Of a DNA stretch of 64,000 bases, positions 6,963 through 16,163 are shown one piece after another. The DNA is from Pseudomonas sp. Ant30-3 (lineage in GTDB: Bacteria; Pseudomonadota; Gammaproteobacteria; Pseudomonadales; Pseudomonadaceae), in contig NZ_JMCL01000037.1 in the NCBI RefSeq assembly GCF_000690905.1, forward strand, positions 1 to 64,000. The letters are read 5' to 3'. The notes beneath the pieces are model-generated. The model had not been told where the DNA came from. It was given only the letters and a program-made list of their open reading frames with translations, and did no database searches. The number at the start of each line of letters is the position of its first letter. Within the stretch, counting starts at the first letter, position 1. The position numbers were made by a program, and so were the translations under genes.

Positions 6963-9900
6963 TCATTCGATTGACGGTCTCCTCGGTCCGCTGGCCTGTT
7001 TGGGTTGTTCAGCATTTTCAATTGCCGCAGGTCTAAAGTTTTTGGGCAGGGGATTGTGACGATTGCCCGCAGCGACAGTTTCCACAACCGGCCGGTCAGC
7101 AGATGTTCCATCACTTCCTGCTGCCTGGTACGTCAATGAAGCATGGACGCCCTTCGCATAGTCTTCATCCCCGCCAGACGCGATCATGGCTTCCGAGTAG
7201 GTGTGGTAGGAGGACCACTGATAAATATCAGAGTCCGTTGGCATGCCTGCCCGGCTAGCTGCTCGAAGTGCGGCTTGGCTATCTGTCAGCCCCAGTTGCT
7301 GCCCTTCAGAAACGTCATTGCTGAATTGTGTGTTCTCGTTGCCAGCCAGGAAGTTCGTAAGCGTTTTGCCGCCCGACTGGATGCTCTGAACCGCCGATGC
7401 GGCCTTGATCATCAAGCCCTTATCATCGTAGTTCTTACCGAAGGTCGATAGTTGCTGCGCGGCCTCTGAATCTGCCGCCCCTCTAACATCCTCACTGTTG
7501 CGAGCATGCGCGAGTTGTGGGGCTAGGCTGTTCTCCGCATGACGGTTTCCGACAAGCTCAGCACCTTGGTCTTCAGCCGCTTCCTTAGCAGAAATGTTCA
7601 TGTCCTGAGCACCTGCATATGCGTCACTGTTACCCTGCCATCTTGAATTGAACTCGCCTTGCAAACCTGAGTTCCCGGCCGTTGCTGCGCCGGCTTTGTC
7701 TGCTATGTTTGCAAACTCTCCCGCATTACCCTGAGCTACGTTGAAGTCGAATGGATTGAATTGGCTCATGACCAATTCGCCGAGCCTGCCTTGCTGGTTA
7801 ATCGCCCGGATTGCCGCCATCGCCCTCTGCTCGTCCGTATTCGACGACATATCTTTGATGCTTTGGCTATTAAATGCTTCAGCGAAGAGCTTTTTCCCTT
7901 CATCAGTTGCACCAGCCATGCGCTGAAGTTCTAAGCCAGACTCTGCTCGAGATACCCCGCCTCTCGATAGCGACTTGATCGCTGCATCGCGAAGATTGAG
8001 GCCTTGACTTGCCCTGATGGTGTCTTGCTGAGAAGCCGCTTGGCTGTACGTATTCTGTGCCTGTAGAGCTTCAGTGCGGCTTTGATTTATCTGATCAGTG
8101 TTGCTAACACTACTTTGGGCCATCGACGAGTCACGGAAGGCATCACCGGTGGCAAATGTCAGGTCACGGGTGTTAGCGCTCTCCACGGAAGAACTTAACT
8201 GCGAGAGAGATTTTTCGGCAGTTCGACGCTCTGTGCCGCTCATTTCGGAAAGCGACTTGCCATCACTGGTTTTGAGGTTGGCCATGATGCCTTTCAGGCC
8301 GGCTTGCCCACCAAGCGCTGAGGCTGCGGTTGCCATGTTTATCGACGACTCAGAGAAACCACTGCTTCGAAGATTCTCAACTGCCTGGTTATAGGAAGAG
8401 CTTTGCTTGAGAGCATCGCTAGCTTTGATGCTTTCGCCCATTTGCGTCATCGCTTCGCGCCCCGTACTCGTCGAGGCTAGTTGCTGGCCTGCCGCTGAGA
8501 GGTTGCTCTGGTACTGGCTCGTGGCCGTTTGCGAGGCGGTTTGGGCGCTCTGAAGGACTGCACTCGCAGCTTGGTCGCCGGTTATCGTCTCAGCAAGCTG
8601 CGGCGATCCCGTTCTGCTCACCCCGGAGCTTACCTGGTCGGAAGTAAACGAGGCATTTTGACTGAGAACAGGTGCGCTATCCTGGGCCCGAGGATTCACG
8701 TCTTCGGACTTGAATTTGTCGCCTGCCGTCATTTGGCTCATGACGCTGTTGGCAACCATGGCAGAGCCGGAAACGATGAACAGTGCCAATGGAGGCACGG
8801 ACGCCGCAAGCAGACCGCCAATACCCAGTGCCTTGCCGATGGCTTTGTCTATGTCCATGAGTTGGAGCATTGCGAAACCAGAACCTGTGGGGTCGTAGCC
8901 GTTGAATACGGCTTCCATCTGGGAGCCTGCATACCAGAGGGTAAAAGCATTCACGATACTCAACAGCGGCATCCACAAACCCACCGCCAGCGGCAACACG
9001 AGATACTTGCCGAGGATAGAAAGGCCTGGCCCACCCAGGAGCAAAGCAAAGGCCATGAACGGCGTCATCGCATAGAGCATGCCCTCGAAGAAGGCGATCA
9101 TCGGTCTCATGTAGTGTTTGAAGCTGTCGCCCTTCCCCGCCCATTGAATTTCTTGCTGGTTGAGCGATTCGCGAAGAGCCATTGCGGCTCTTTGCTCTTG
9201 CCAATGGTTCATGGCATCGACACGGGAATCGTTGAAAATCGGCGCAATTAGCGAAGTCAAAACGTAGTCCTGAGCCGACTTGCTACTCAGTGCGAGGCTC
9301 TGAATAGCTTGGTCAGTAGCGGCTTGAACCTGGATACCGCTGGTCATGCGGTTGGTCTTGGCCTCTTCGCTGAACCCTTTCTGGAGAATGTCCTCTAGCA
9401 CGTCTGTATAGACGTTCTGCAAATGGGCGTTGAGAAACGACCGCGCCTCTGCACAGCTTTTCATGGTGCCGGCGGTACCGTCATAGACGTAGATGAACAT
9501 CGATGAGTTCTGGTTTGACAGCACCTCCGCCCAGCCAGGCGATCGGTACAGGTCGGTCAAGGTCTTATCCGTTCTCAGCGCCACGGGGTTCAGTGAACAG
9601 AATGTCATGTACTCGTTCACCGATCGGGGCAGATCCCACCCGTCCGCTTTTCGGTAGTTTTGGAAGCCGTCCAGTGCCATCGGGTTCCGAAGAGCGTCGC
9701 GCACTTTCGACAATGTGCTCAGACTCGAGAACAGCCCGTAGTCGGTCATGCTTGGAGTAGAAAATGCCTGCTCCGCGGTTTTTGTAATGCCGTAGGCCAC
9801 CGTTGAGATGACTGAGCCGACAAAGGCAGGGCCAAGAGGCACGTTGTCCACCACCCGCACCTGCGACGACACCGTATCCTCGATAACAGTGGTGGCTGTA

Positions 9901-10121
9901 GGGCCGTAGAACATCATGTAAAGGACGAGCACAAGGCCCGCCTTTCCGAAGGTAATGGCCTGGTTATTGAAAACAGCTTGGAACGCCAACAGAAATAGGC
10001 CTATCAGCGCGCCAATACGGGCAAGGTCTTCTGCGTCACCGCTGCCTGTGATCATTGCGCAGGCATTGAGCATGATCTCAAGGAACTCGGCGCTGCCTGT
10101 CGTGTAGATAGTGAAGTCCAT
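6963..10121 (-). CDS. traG: TraG, F-type mating-pair assembly and stabilisation protein
   Basis: The protein has 1052 residues. The N-terminal half is an inner-membrane unit with helices near residues 37-75 (ARIGALIGLFLLAFQAVF, LVLVLYMMFYGP) and a second cluster near 340-470. The C-terminal 570 residues are polar, rich in Ser, Gln, Ala and Asn, as in the periplasmic part of F TraG that contacts TraN and acts in entry exclusion. Length is close to R391/IncA/C TraG. It is the last gene of traF-traH-traG, 11 bases after traH, and ends at a terminator. Confidence 0.92.
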   Translation of the reverse strand: MDFTIYTTGSAEFLEIMLNACAMITGSGDAEDLARIGALIGLFLLAFQAVFNNQAITFGKAGLVLVLYMMFYGPTATTVIEDTVSSQVRVVDNVPLGPAFVGSVISTVAYGITKTAEQAFSTPSMTDYGLFSSLSTLSKVRDALRNPMALDGFQNYRKADGWDLPRSVNEYMTFCSLNPVALRTDKTLTDLYRSPGWAEVLSNQNSSMFIYVYDGTAGTMKSCAEARSFLNAHLQNVYTDVLEDILQKGFSEEAKTNRMTSGIQVQAATDQAIQSLALSSKSAQDYVLTSLIAPIFNDSRVDAMNHWQEQRAAMALRESLNQQEIQWAGKGDSFKHYMRPMIAFFEGMLYAMTPFMAFALLLGGPGLSILGKYLVLPLAVGLWMPLLSIVNAFTLWYAGSQMEAVFNGYDPTGSGFAMLQLMDIDKAIGKALGIGGLLAASVPPLALFIVSGSAMVANSVMSQMTAGDKFKSEDVNPRAQDSAPVLSQNASFTSDQVSSGVSRTGSPQLAETITGDQAASAVLQSAQTASQTATSQYQSNLSAAGQQLASTSTGREAMTQMGESIKASDALKQSSSYNQAVENLRSSGFSESSINMATAASALGGQAGLKGIMANLKTSDGKSLSEMSGTERRTAEKSLSQLSSSVESANTRDLTFATGDAFRDSSMAQSSVSNTDQINQSRTEALQAQNTYSQAASQQDTIRASQGLNLRDAAIKSLSRGGVSRAESGLELQRMAGATDEGKKLFAEAFNSQSIKDMSSNTDEQRAMAAIRAINQQGRLGELVMSQFNPFDFNVAQGNAGEFANIADKAGAATAGNSGLQGEFNSRWQGNSDAYAGAQDMNISAKEAAEDQGAELVGNRHAENSLAPQLAHARNSEDVRGAADSEAAQQLSTFGKNYDDKGLMIKAASAVQSIQSGGKTLTNFLAGNENTQFSNDVSEGQQLGLTDSQAALRAASRAGMPTDSDIYQWSSYHTYSEAMIASGGDEDYAKGVHASLTYQAAGSDGTSADRPVVETVAAGNRHNPLPKNFRPAAIENAEQPKQASGPRRPSIE

Positions 10122-10132
10122 GGATATCTCCG

Positions 10133-11533
10133 TTACGCGCCTGCGTTATCGTTGATGGTTCCCTGTGGCAGGGTTCCATTATCAAACACAGGGGCCATCT
10201 GGAGCATTTTCTCGGCTTGGCCATCGGCATCTTTGCCTTGCATTGCTTCCTCGATGTACGAGCGGTATTCATCCATGAGCTCACCCTTGGTAGCCCGCAG
10301 GTCCTCAATCACCTTCCCTGCATCCGCCATATTCAGGCTGGTCAGGCCTTTCTCTGTATGCCCAAGCAGCTGATAAATCAGGCTCATCGAAGCATCAGCA
10401 GCAATTTTCTTGGCGAACTGGTTCAGATAGTCATAACCGGATTGAGCCCCTGCCTTCTGGGTGATCTTCATCAAATTCACCCCTACTCGGCTTGATGCGA
10501 GGTATGCAATCCGGTTTCCGTCAGCAGCGGTTGCAGTGCCGTTCGCAAAACGCTCAAGGATTCCGTTGTTTTGAAGATCCTCTAGGATTCGAGTCTCGAG
10601 GCCCTTGAAGCTGGTGAGAGTTCGGATGTTCGGGTCTGAGCAGTCCGGGTCATCCTGGTCGCACTGGTAGACCTTGACATCAAGGTTGGCCGAGCCCTCA
10701 ACAAGAATCTTCAAACCTTCGCCGGTGATGAGCTTCGGCATAGGATGCGCAGCGAAGTTTTTCCCCCCGCTGGCGTCGTTTGCGAGCGACACGTTGTAGC
10801 TGCCAACCATGGACATGATGAATTCCGCGTTCTCATCGCTACCGAACAGAATTTGCGACTGAAGGCCTGACTTCTTCATGGCGCACCACAGAACGTTCCC
10901 TGTGTTCTCGCATTGAACGGCCTTACCAGAGGCAGCAATCCGGTTCGCTGGCGAGTCTTCTTTGGTGGATTTCGCGGTAAAGAAGTCAGATGAGACGTTC
11001 GACCCGAAGGCTGTCATCGCGGATTTGAAGTCGGTGCTTTCTTCGTATGCCTTTTTGGCATTCGTAACCAACCCACTCGCCAGCTGGCAGCTGTTGGAAA
11101 ACATTTGATTGAGCGCCTGGATCTTGTTGGCCAGGTTGCGGATCACGCCACCTGTCTGAGCGTCCATCGCATCGAGGGCCAACTCAAAGGCAAAGCCCGA
11201 AACAATGCCAGCAGCGTTCGACGCCACATTCCTCATGAGCGCTACGAACTCTTCGCCGTTGATAAAGGAGAACGAGCCACTGTAAAGGTTGATCCCCCCG
11301 CATCCACCCTTAGCGCTTGGCGGGGTAATGCTGATGAGGTTGGCAGTGGATATCCGATTCCGAAGGACAACGGAGCCGCCGGTAATAACGCCGCGTGTGG
11401 CTGTTTTATATGCCCCTGGACTGGTGACGTTGATCATGCCGCTGAACATTTCATTGACCTGCTGTTGAATGTTCGCGTGAGCCCCGAAGGGCACCATCAG
11501 CGCTACAGCAAGGGCGATCGGTTTGATTTTCAC
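10133..11533 (-). CDS. traH: TraH, F-type conjugative pilus assembly protein
   Basis: The protein has 466 residues with a signal peptide (MKIKPIALAVALMVPFGAHA). The TraH core is recognisable: NEMFSGMINVTSPGAYKTATRGVITGGS near the start, PPSAKGGCGGINLYSGSFSF, and a conserved IRNLANKIQALNQMFSNSCQLASGLV segment. TraH is a periplasmic or outer-membrane-associated part of the F T4SS needed for pilus extension, working with TraF. Its ATG overlaps the stop of traF (four-base overlap), so the two are translationally coupled. Confidence 0.95.
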   Translation of the reverse strand: MKIKPIALAVALMVPFGAHANIQQQVNEMFSGMINVTSPGAYKTATRGVITGGSVVLRNRISTANLISITPPSAKGGCGGINLYSGSFSFINGEEFVALMRNVASNAAGIVSGFAFELALDAMDAQTGGVIRNLANKIQALNQMFSNSCQLASGLVTNAKKAYEESTDFKSAMTAFGSNVSSDFFTAKSTKEDSPANRIAASGKAVQCENTGNVLWCAMKKSGLQSQILFGSDENAEFIMSMVGSYNVSLANDASGGKNFAAHPMPKLITGEGLKILVEGSANLDVKVYQCDQDDPDCSDPNIRTLTSFKGLETRILEDLQNNGILERFANGTATAADGNRIAYLASSRVGVNLMKITQKAGAQSGYDYLNQFAKKIAADASMSLIYQLLGHTEKGLTSLNMADAGKVIEDLRATKGELMDEYRSYIEEAMQGKDADGQAEKMLQMAPVFDNGTLPQGTINDNAGA

Positions 11534-12555
11534 TGGGCACCTCCGTTGTCTTTTTGAAAGGCGCGACGAGCTTCATCGCGCATCCGATTCACGAATTCGT
11601 TAGGGTTTTTTGTTGCGTCGGGCGGTGCGTCAGCCAGTTTCGTGGCGTCGATCAAACCCATGGTGTTAAGGCGGGATGTGGCGTTGTATTCCTGATCGGA
11701 AATCAGCCCCGCTTCATTCGCCGCCATTAGAATCCGAGTGGTTGCCGTCTCCATTGAAACGGTGCTGAAGCTGACGATCTTCACGTCATTCGGAGGGATG
11801 ACTAGGGCCAGCGCCGGCGAGGTGATGATGCCCAGCTGCTCTGCGAGCCCAGTGTCGTACTGTGTGTTTGGGTATTTGCCGCCAGGAAGGGGGGCCCCAT
11901 CCATCGAGACGGGCATGACAGTAAACCCGTACCTGAACTCGAGAGCAGAGACCGCTGCCAGGGCCTGTTCGCACAAAATGCAGTCATTACCGTTGTAGAA
12001 GAACATCAGCGCAGAGCTGCCAGCGATGAGCTTCAACAGGGTTTCTTTCTGCTTGCCGGCCGCAGTTGCTAGAGCGTCAGAAGCGGCGTTGGAGGCGGGA
12101 TAACGCATATCCTCGTCGAGGAATGGGTCATTACGGATTACGTCGACGGAGTGACGTGAGAATCGCTCGGCCTTGTCGAGCATGATTCGCTGAGCCCAGA
12201 AGTACGCACTCACATTCTCCTTGGTGGGGTTATCCATGGCTGCATCACGCAGTTTCGGAAGCATTTCGCGAATCCACGCCACGCTGCCGGTCGGTGGCAG
12301 CTCGGGCGCGGCTGGCTCGGAGACTTCCGTTTCGGCTTGAGGTGGGGGCGCTGGAACCGGCGCGGGCTCGAGTTTTTCGGGTTCCTGTTCAGGAGGCGGA
12401 TCTTCGTACCAGAACCAGCCGCGCTCTTTGTCCTGGTAGAACGAAGAACCAGCAACCTGGGGCGTTTTTGACTCGGCGGGCTTGGTCTCTCCCGCAAGGG
12501 AAGTGCTGCTTATAGCGGCAGCAAGCAACAAGATGGGAAATTTTAGGGGCGTCAT
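11530..12555 (-). CDS. traF: TraF, F-type pilus assembly thioredoxin-like protein
   Basis: The protein has 341 residues with a signal peptide ending near SLAGE. A proline-rich stretch follows (about residues 53-90), with the TraF hallmark FYQDKERGWFWYEDPP in front of it. The C-terminal thioredoxin-like fold has CxxC (GNDCILCEQ), which F TraF lacks but many relatives keep. It is the first gene of the traF-traH-traG unit. A transfer operator at 12618-12646 and a -10-like CACAAT at 12587-12592 lie upstream. Confidence 0.93.
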   Translation of the reverse strand: MTPLKFPILLLAAAISSTSLAGETKPAESKTPQVAGSSFYQDKERGWFWYEDPPPEQEPEKLEPAPVPAPPPQAETEVSEPAAPELPPTGSVAWIREMLPKLRDAAMDNPTKENVSAYFWAQRIMLDKAERFSRHSVDVIRNDPFLDEDMRYPASNAASDALATAAGKQKETLLKLIAGSSALMFFYNGNDCILCEQALAAVSALEFRYGFTVMPVSMDGAPLPGGKYPNTQYDTGLAEQLGIITSPALALVIPPNDVKIVSFSTVSMETATTRILMAANEAGLISDQEYNATSRLNTMGLIDATKLADAPPDATKNPNEFVNRMRDEARRAFQKDNGGAQ

Positions 12556-12617
12556 GAGTCCGTCTGGCCAAGATGGGGATGCTCGAATTGTGAGCGTTGG
12601 CCAACAGGAGGGGGCGC

Positions 12618-12646
12618 GTTTTCAGGCGCTTTTACGGTCGGAAAAA
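12618..12646 (-). promoter_or_regulatory. Transfer-regulon operator 2 (traF-traH-traG)
   Basis: A member of the eight-site family. Read toward traF the right arm is GCCTGAAAAC, the left arm TTTTTCCGACC, with AAAA at the centre. A -10-like CACAAT starts 26 bases beyond the site, and the traF ATG is 62 bases away. The upstream gene (primase) ends at 12674, so this is the only promoter space for the operon. Confidence 0.8.
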
Positions 12647-12673
12647 GAGGGGGAAGTTGAGAAGGCCAGAGGC

Positions 12674-13789
12674 CTATCGCTGTGCGCGATAGACCTCGTG
12701 GCCTAGGAAGCCGAGGGAACCACGTTCACGAAGAACGTCATTCCAGTCGACACCTTTGGAGCCGTCAGGGATGGGCATGTCGGGCAACATTATCTGTGCC
12801 TTGATCCCCATTTCCCACAGACGTTTTTTCAAGGTCAATGCCGCTTTCTGGCCACCCTCCTTGCGGTCCTTGTCAGCCCAGATTCGGACTGCTTTGGTGC
12901 AGGCTGGTGGTACGAAGTTCTCCAACAAGTAGGAATTCACCAAGGGCCATACTGGTATACCCATGGCTGTTTCTACCGACAGAGCTGTTTCCAATCCTTC
13001 GGATACATCCAAGACTTCTCCTGGATGCGATGTTGGCACCGCACAACCGGGAAGCTTGCGGTTGCTGGGAATTGGAAACATTTTTTTCGGCTCCGCGAGA
13101 TCGGCTTTCTCACCCTTCATCGTCAGGTAGTGACGGTTGATGGTCACAGCCTGGCCTTCAGGATCGATGAGCGTACACACTATCCCTGGATGCTTAGAAC
13201 GCTTGCCGGCTTTGTCCTTGTAGGTCAATTCCGGGTGAAAGCGAACGTAGCGGCTCAGCTCTGGTCGATCCCAAGCAAGAATGCCTCGGGAGCGAAGATA
13301 GAGCCTTGCTGGTTCCGCTGATGGGTCTGTGAGAGGAACGGTTCCCTTCCACAGGTTGCGCATAGCTTCACGCAGCCAATCGTCTGAAGCCTCTGGTTTT
13401 GCTGGGGCTCGCTCCTTTCGGATTACAACGCTTGGGATAAATCCATCAGCGGTGCGTCCATACGGGTCTTTGACCCGGAGCAATGCTCCAACCTCCTGTA
13501 AAGCATGGTGAAAGCTCCAGCGGTTGACCCACATCAGCAAGGCTATGCCATCAGCCTTGACTCCGCAGGTACGGCAGATACCACCGCTCGACGATCCAGC
13601 CGTCTTGCGGAAAATCTTAAACCCGTCTTCCCCACCATGCACCGGACATGGAACCCCACGTCCTGCTTTTTTGTGTGCCGGCACCAATGAAGATGCGAGG
13701 CTTGCGTAAATGTCATGCCAGCGGCCATCAGCGGCTACCAGCACATCTTGTTTCTCTGGGGCGTAATTGCCTTCTGAGTCTTTGGACAT
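12674..13789 (-). CDS. TOPRIM-type DNA primase, conjugation-associated
   Basis: The protein has 371 residues. A zinc-binding element is near residues 47-80 (CPVHGGEDGFKIF ... GICRTCGVKADG). A TOPRIM fold lies in the C-terminal half, with the glutamate motif LDVSEGLETALSV and the Asp motif AVRIWADKD. The family makes RNA primers, and plasmid versions prime the transferred strand in the recipient. It is the last gene of a leftward run begun at 14765. A C(UUCG)G hairpin sits 21 bases before its ATG. It is not the full RP4 TraC primase in length. Confidence 0.85.
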   Translation of the reverse strand: MSKDSEGNYAPEKQDVLVAADGRWHDIYASLASSLVPAHKKAGRGVPCPVHGGEDGFKIFRKTAGSSSGGICRTCGVKADGIALLMWVNRWSFHHALQEVGALLRVKDPYGRTADGFIPSVVIRKERAPAKPEASDDWLREAMRNLWKGTVPLTDPSAEPARLYLRSRGILAWDRPELSRYVRFHPELTYKDKAGKRSKHPGIVCTLIDPEGQAVTINRHYLTMKGEKADLAEPKKMFPIPSNRKLPGCAVPTSHPGEVLDVSEGLETALSVETAMGIPVWPLVNSYLLENFVPPACTKAVRIWADKDRKEGGQKAALTLKKRLWEMGIKAQIMLPDMPIPDGSKGVDWNDVLRERGSLGFLGHEVYRAQR

Positions 13790-13810
13790 GGGTACCTCCG
13801 TTTGGTTGAG

Positions 13811-13830
13811 ATGCGCCCCGAAGGGCGCAT
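13811..13830 (-). other. C(UUCG)G stem-loop in front of the primase gene
   Basis: On the coding strand the RNA reads AUGCGCCC-UUCG-GGGCGCAU, an eight-pair stem closed by the very stable C(UUCG)G tetraloop. It lies between the upstream stop (13837) and the primase ATG (13789), with no U-tract after it. It is one of a family of leader stem-loops in this element. Confidence 0.7.
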
Positions 13831-13836
13831 TGCTGG

Positions 13837-14460
13837 CTATTTCACGATCTTGATTTCCCAGGAGTTGCGATAGGTATCAACCCACTCCTGTTCTTTCTTA
13901 CCGTCGACAACGACCTCTTTGAGCACACTCACGGCGGTTTTGCCAAGGAATGTCAGCGAGATATTGTCACCTTGTTGCGCTCCAGATTTGCGTAGCTGAG
14001 CGTTGAGCTCGATTCCCCAAACCAGGTGTTCACCGATACGCAAGAAGAACGACTTTCCGTTCTTCTTGAGAAACCGATAGTGGGCGAAACCTGAACCGCG
14101 GTATTCGCCGGTAACAGACCTGCCAGCAACGCCTTGGAAATTGAGTTCAGGTGCGCGCTCATCTTGATCTTCATCGCTTTGGGCGACTTGGATCTCTTGA
14201 GCTGTTTCTTGATGCGCGGGCTGGGATTCGCGAGGGATGAACTCCCCTTTGATCTCGCCCTGCTCTTGGTTCTCGATCGATGCAACCTGGTTGCGGCCTT
14301 CCGGCCGGTACAGTTTGTTGATCACCACCGGTTCAAGCGCCTGGTGCATCGTTTCATTGGTTTCTGGCTCGGGAAGCTTATGGGCCAGGCGCTCTGAAAC
14401 AATGCATAGCCCTTGTGGCAGTCGGAGATAGCTTGGAACATCGAAGTCAACACGGATCAT
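13837..14460 (-). CDS. Hypothetical protein, probably single-strand DNA or replication related by context
   Basis: The protein has 207 residues; family not recognised. The N-terminus (MIRVDFDVPSYLRLPQGLCIV) and the C-terminal 100 residues (GEYRGSGFAHYRFLKKNGKSFFLRIGEHLVWGIELN) look like compact beta-rich domains joined by an acidic, Gln/Glu-rich linker (about residues 70-105). Its ATG overlaps the stop of the gene before it, and the primase follows 47 bases later, so a role in DNA processing is possible. That role is inference from position only. Confidence 0.6.
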   Translation of the reverse strand: MIRVDFDVPSYLRLPQGLCIVSERLAHKLPEPETNETMHQALEPVVINKLYRPEGRNQVASIENQEQGEIKGEFIPRESQPAHQETAQEIQVAQSDEDQDERAPELNFQGVAGRSVTGEYRGSGFAHYRFLKKNGKSFFLRIGEHLVWGIELNAQLRKSGAQQGDNISLTFLGKTAVSVLKEVVVDGKKEQEWVDTYRNSWEIKIVK

Positions 14461-14765
14461 TTCTCTTCTCCCTGGCGACGCAGGTAGGAGGGAATGTAGT
14501 AGTTGTCATAATCGACGCTGCTACACCAACGGGCGTTGGGTAAGGTCTTGGTTGCTTGAGGAGCCGAAGCCTTCAGACAACCGCGTAGGTAGCTCAGAAC
14601 ACCACGCAGGATCTGCTCAGCATTCAGGATCACCACAGCGAGGAACACGCAGAGTGTCAAAGGCAAAACATGCTTTGCAAACTGCGGTGCGTATACAGCT
14701 CCCAACATAGCAACGAGGAAGCCAAACGCGGTCAGCACTTTAACTTTGAGGGTTGTAGATGCCAT
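14457..14765 (-). CDS. Small membrane protein, unknown function
   Basis: The protein has 102 residues with two probable membrane helices at about residues 8-28 and 33-50, then a basic tail ending RRQGEEK. The start is supported by GGAG eight bases upstream. It opens the operon with the 207-residue protein and the primase. A ten-pair GC-rich stem-loop lies 34 bases before the start. No known family. Confidence 0.6.
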   Translation of the reverse strand: MASTTLKVKVLTAFGFLVAMLGAVYAPQFAKHVLPLTLCVFLAVVILNAEQILRGVLSYLRGCLKASAPQATKTLPNARWCSSVDYDNYYIPSYLRRQGEEK

Positions 14766-14798
14766 TTTCAGTTCTCCATTTTTTTAGAACGGAGAACG

Positions 14799-14823
14799 CC
14801 CTAACGGGAGTTCCCCGTCAGGG
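14799..14823 (-). other. GC-rich leader stem-loop 1 (CCCTGACGGG type)
   Basis: The arms CCCTAACGGG and CCCGTCAGGG flank a five-base loop. In the plus direction a run of seven T follows, so it would also stop rightward transcription. In the direction of the gene it sits in the 5' leader. Five further stem-loops with related arms occur in the recombination cassette at 45.3-48.3 kb. Confidence 0.65.
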
Positions 14824-14835
14824 TTTTTTTGACAC

Positions 14836-14866
14836 AAAAAAAGGAAGCCAAATGGCTTCCTTTTTT
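14836..14866. terminator. Bidirectional rho-independent terminator
   Basis: The arms AAAAAAAGGAAGCC and GGCTTCCTTTTTT surround a short AAAT loop, with T-runs on both strands. It lies immediately upstream of the leftward gene at 14765. The remaining bases 14867-15174 hold no gene I can support and must contain the promoter of the AcaB-like gene; no operator copy is present there. Confidence 0.85.
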
Positions 14867-15174
14867 GATCGGCGCTACGCGAACGTAGGCTTGGTTTTTA
14901 AGCTGATAAGCTCAGCTTGGCTTGCTCCCAGACGCATACACGTCTTGGGTACCAGTGGCAGCAGCATGCTGTCACTTAGGGTCAATGGCCTCCAGGAGGC
15001 AAATTCTTAATCGACCTTGGCCGATGAGTGCCGCAATTCTCGCCGCCATTTCACTCTGTCGTCAACCAGAAAAACGCACCTCAAATTCCGACGCTATTCG
15101 TGCGTGAAATCGAAATCCAGAGGCTCCGCAAGCTGGTGCAATAGGCTGGCCACCAACATCCGGAGAAACCGCTA

Positions 15175-15861
15175 ATGGCGACCGCTCAACCACAACCTAC
15201 GAAATACCAATACTCCAAGCCATCCCTCAAAGGAAAAATGGTACTGAACACGGAGCAGGCCAAGTTCTTCGCCGGCAACCGTTTCGATAGCCTCATGACG
15301 GCCCTTTTTATCATCGACGTTACGTCCCGCAAGCTGGCGAAAAACCTCAAGACCTTTGATCACAAAGCGGTGGTTGATGCGGTCTCGAAGAAAATCGAGC
15401 GCATGGAAGTAGCCGTGCGTGACGAGTCTGAGCGGATGGACACGCTTTTGAAGAGCTTGGGAATCAAAGAGCTTGCAGGGTACAGCTCCCCACTGACTCG
15501 TGAATTCGAAATCACCAGCCCAGAAATCAAGAGGATGAGCAGCCTGCTTCAGGCATTTGACCATCTGATTATCCAGGTCGATACCGCCTGGCTGCATGAG
15601 AAAATCGATAGCTCGGAAGCTGAGGAATTTCGTGCAAACAAGAGCAACCAAATGGCCCGGCTGATCCGCTCACTCGTTGGCCTCGGTCAGAGCGCGCGAG
15701 CAAAGGCATACGCCAGCAAGGTTGCAGAGCTCAAAGAAGATATCGAAAAGGCAGAAGCCAAAGTGAGCGCCGAGAAGGAGGAGCGCGAGGCTGCGGGTCA
15801 CATTGAGCCTGATGGCAATGCAGACCCTCTCGATTCGCTTCCCGAAGAAGCGGTTGCTTGA
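15175..15861 (+). CDS. DUF1845/AcaB-like regulator
   Basis: The protein has 228 residues with CCGGAGAA as ribosome site. The N-terminal PLKGKMVLNTEQAKFFAGNR and the long helical middle with DVTSRKLAKNLKTFD resemble the DUF1845 family of integrative conjugative elements, which includes AcaB, an activator of the AcaCD genes on IncC plasmids. The C-terminal 60 residues form a charged coiled coil (VAELKEDIEKAEAKVSAEKEERE). It is rightward in an otherwise leftward tra region and has its own terminator, as expected of a regulator. The AcaB comparison is from memory of the family. Confidence 0.6.
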   Translation: MATAQPQPTKYQYSKPSLKGKMVLNTEQAKFFAGNRFDSLMTALFIIDVTSRKLAKNLKTFDHKAVVDAVSKKIERMEVAVRDESERMDTLLKSLGIKELAGYSSPLTREFEITSPEIKRMSSLLQAFDHLIIQVDTAWLHEKIDSSEAEEFRANKSNQMARLIRSLVGLGQSARAKAYASKVAELKEDIEKAEAKVSAEKEEREAAGHIEPDGNADPLDSLPEEAVA

Positions 15862-15875
15862 TAGCGCCAGTAATG

Positions 15876-15901
15876 AAAACGCCCCGGATTCGGGGCGTTT
15901 T
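15876..15901 (+). terminator. Rho-independent terminator after the AcaB-like gene
   Basis: The arms AAAACGCCCCG and CGGGGCGTTTT flank a GATT loop, directly after the stop codon at 15861. The hairpin is symmetric and could work both ways. Confidence 0.88.
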
Positions 15902-15917
15902 GCTTAGGAGAGTCATT

Positions 15918-16163
15918 ATGCTTGATGATCTTACGTCAACACCGGCAAGAACCAGTAGAAGACGCAGACAAGCGACGGATCAGCCTCCTCCACGCGAAGC
16001 CACCCCACTGTGGACAGAAGAGCTGGCCACCGACGAATCACTTGAAGCGCCGCCAGAGGCAGTATTTTGGGATACGGTCGCGATCATCTCTGTCACTGCT
16101 GCTGTTCTTGTTGGGGTGGCGATAGGTGTTCCTCTCGGGGTCTATCTTCATGGCACGTTGTAG
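15918..16163 (+). CDS. Small C-terminally anchored membrane protein, unknown
   Basis: The protein has 81 residues from ATG 15918, with AGGAG upstream. The first 50 residues are polar with an Arg cluster (RRRRQ); a membrane helix (VAIISVTAAVLVGVAIGVPLGVYL) is at the C-terminus. The 3' end overlaps the convergent NERD gene by 71 bases. No family recognised. Confidence 0.5.
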   Translation: MLDDLTSTPARTSRRRRQATDQPPPREATPLWTEELATDESLEAPPEAVFWDTVAIISVTAAVLVGVAIGVPLGVYLHGTL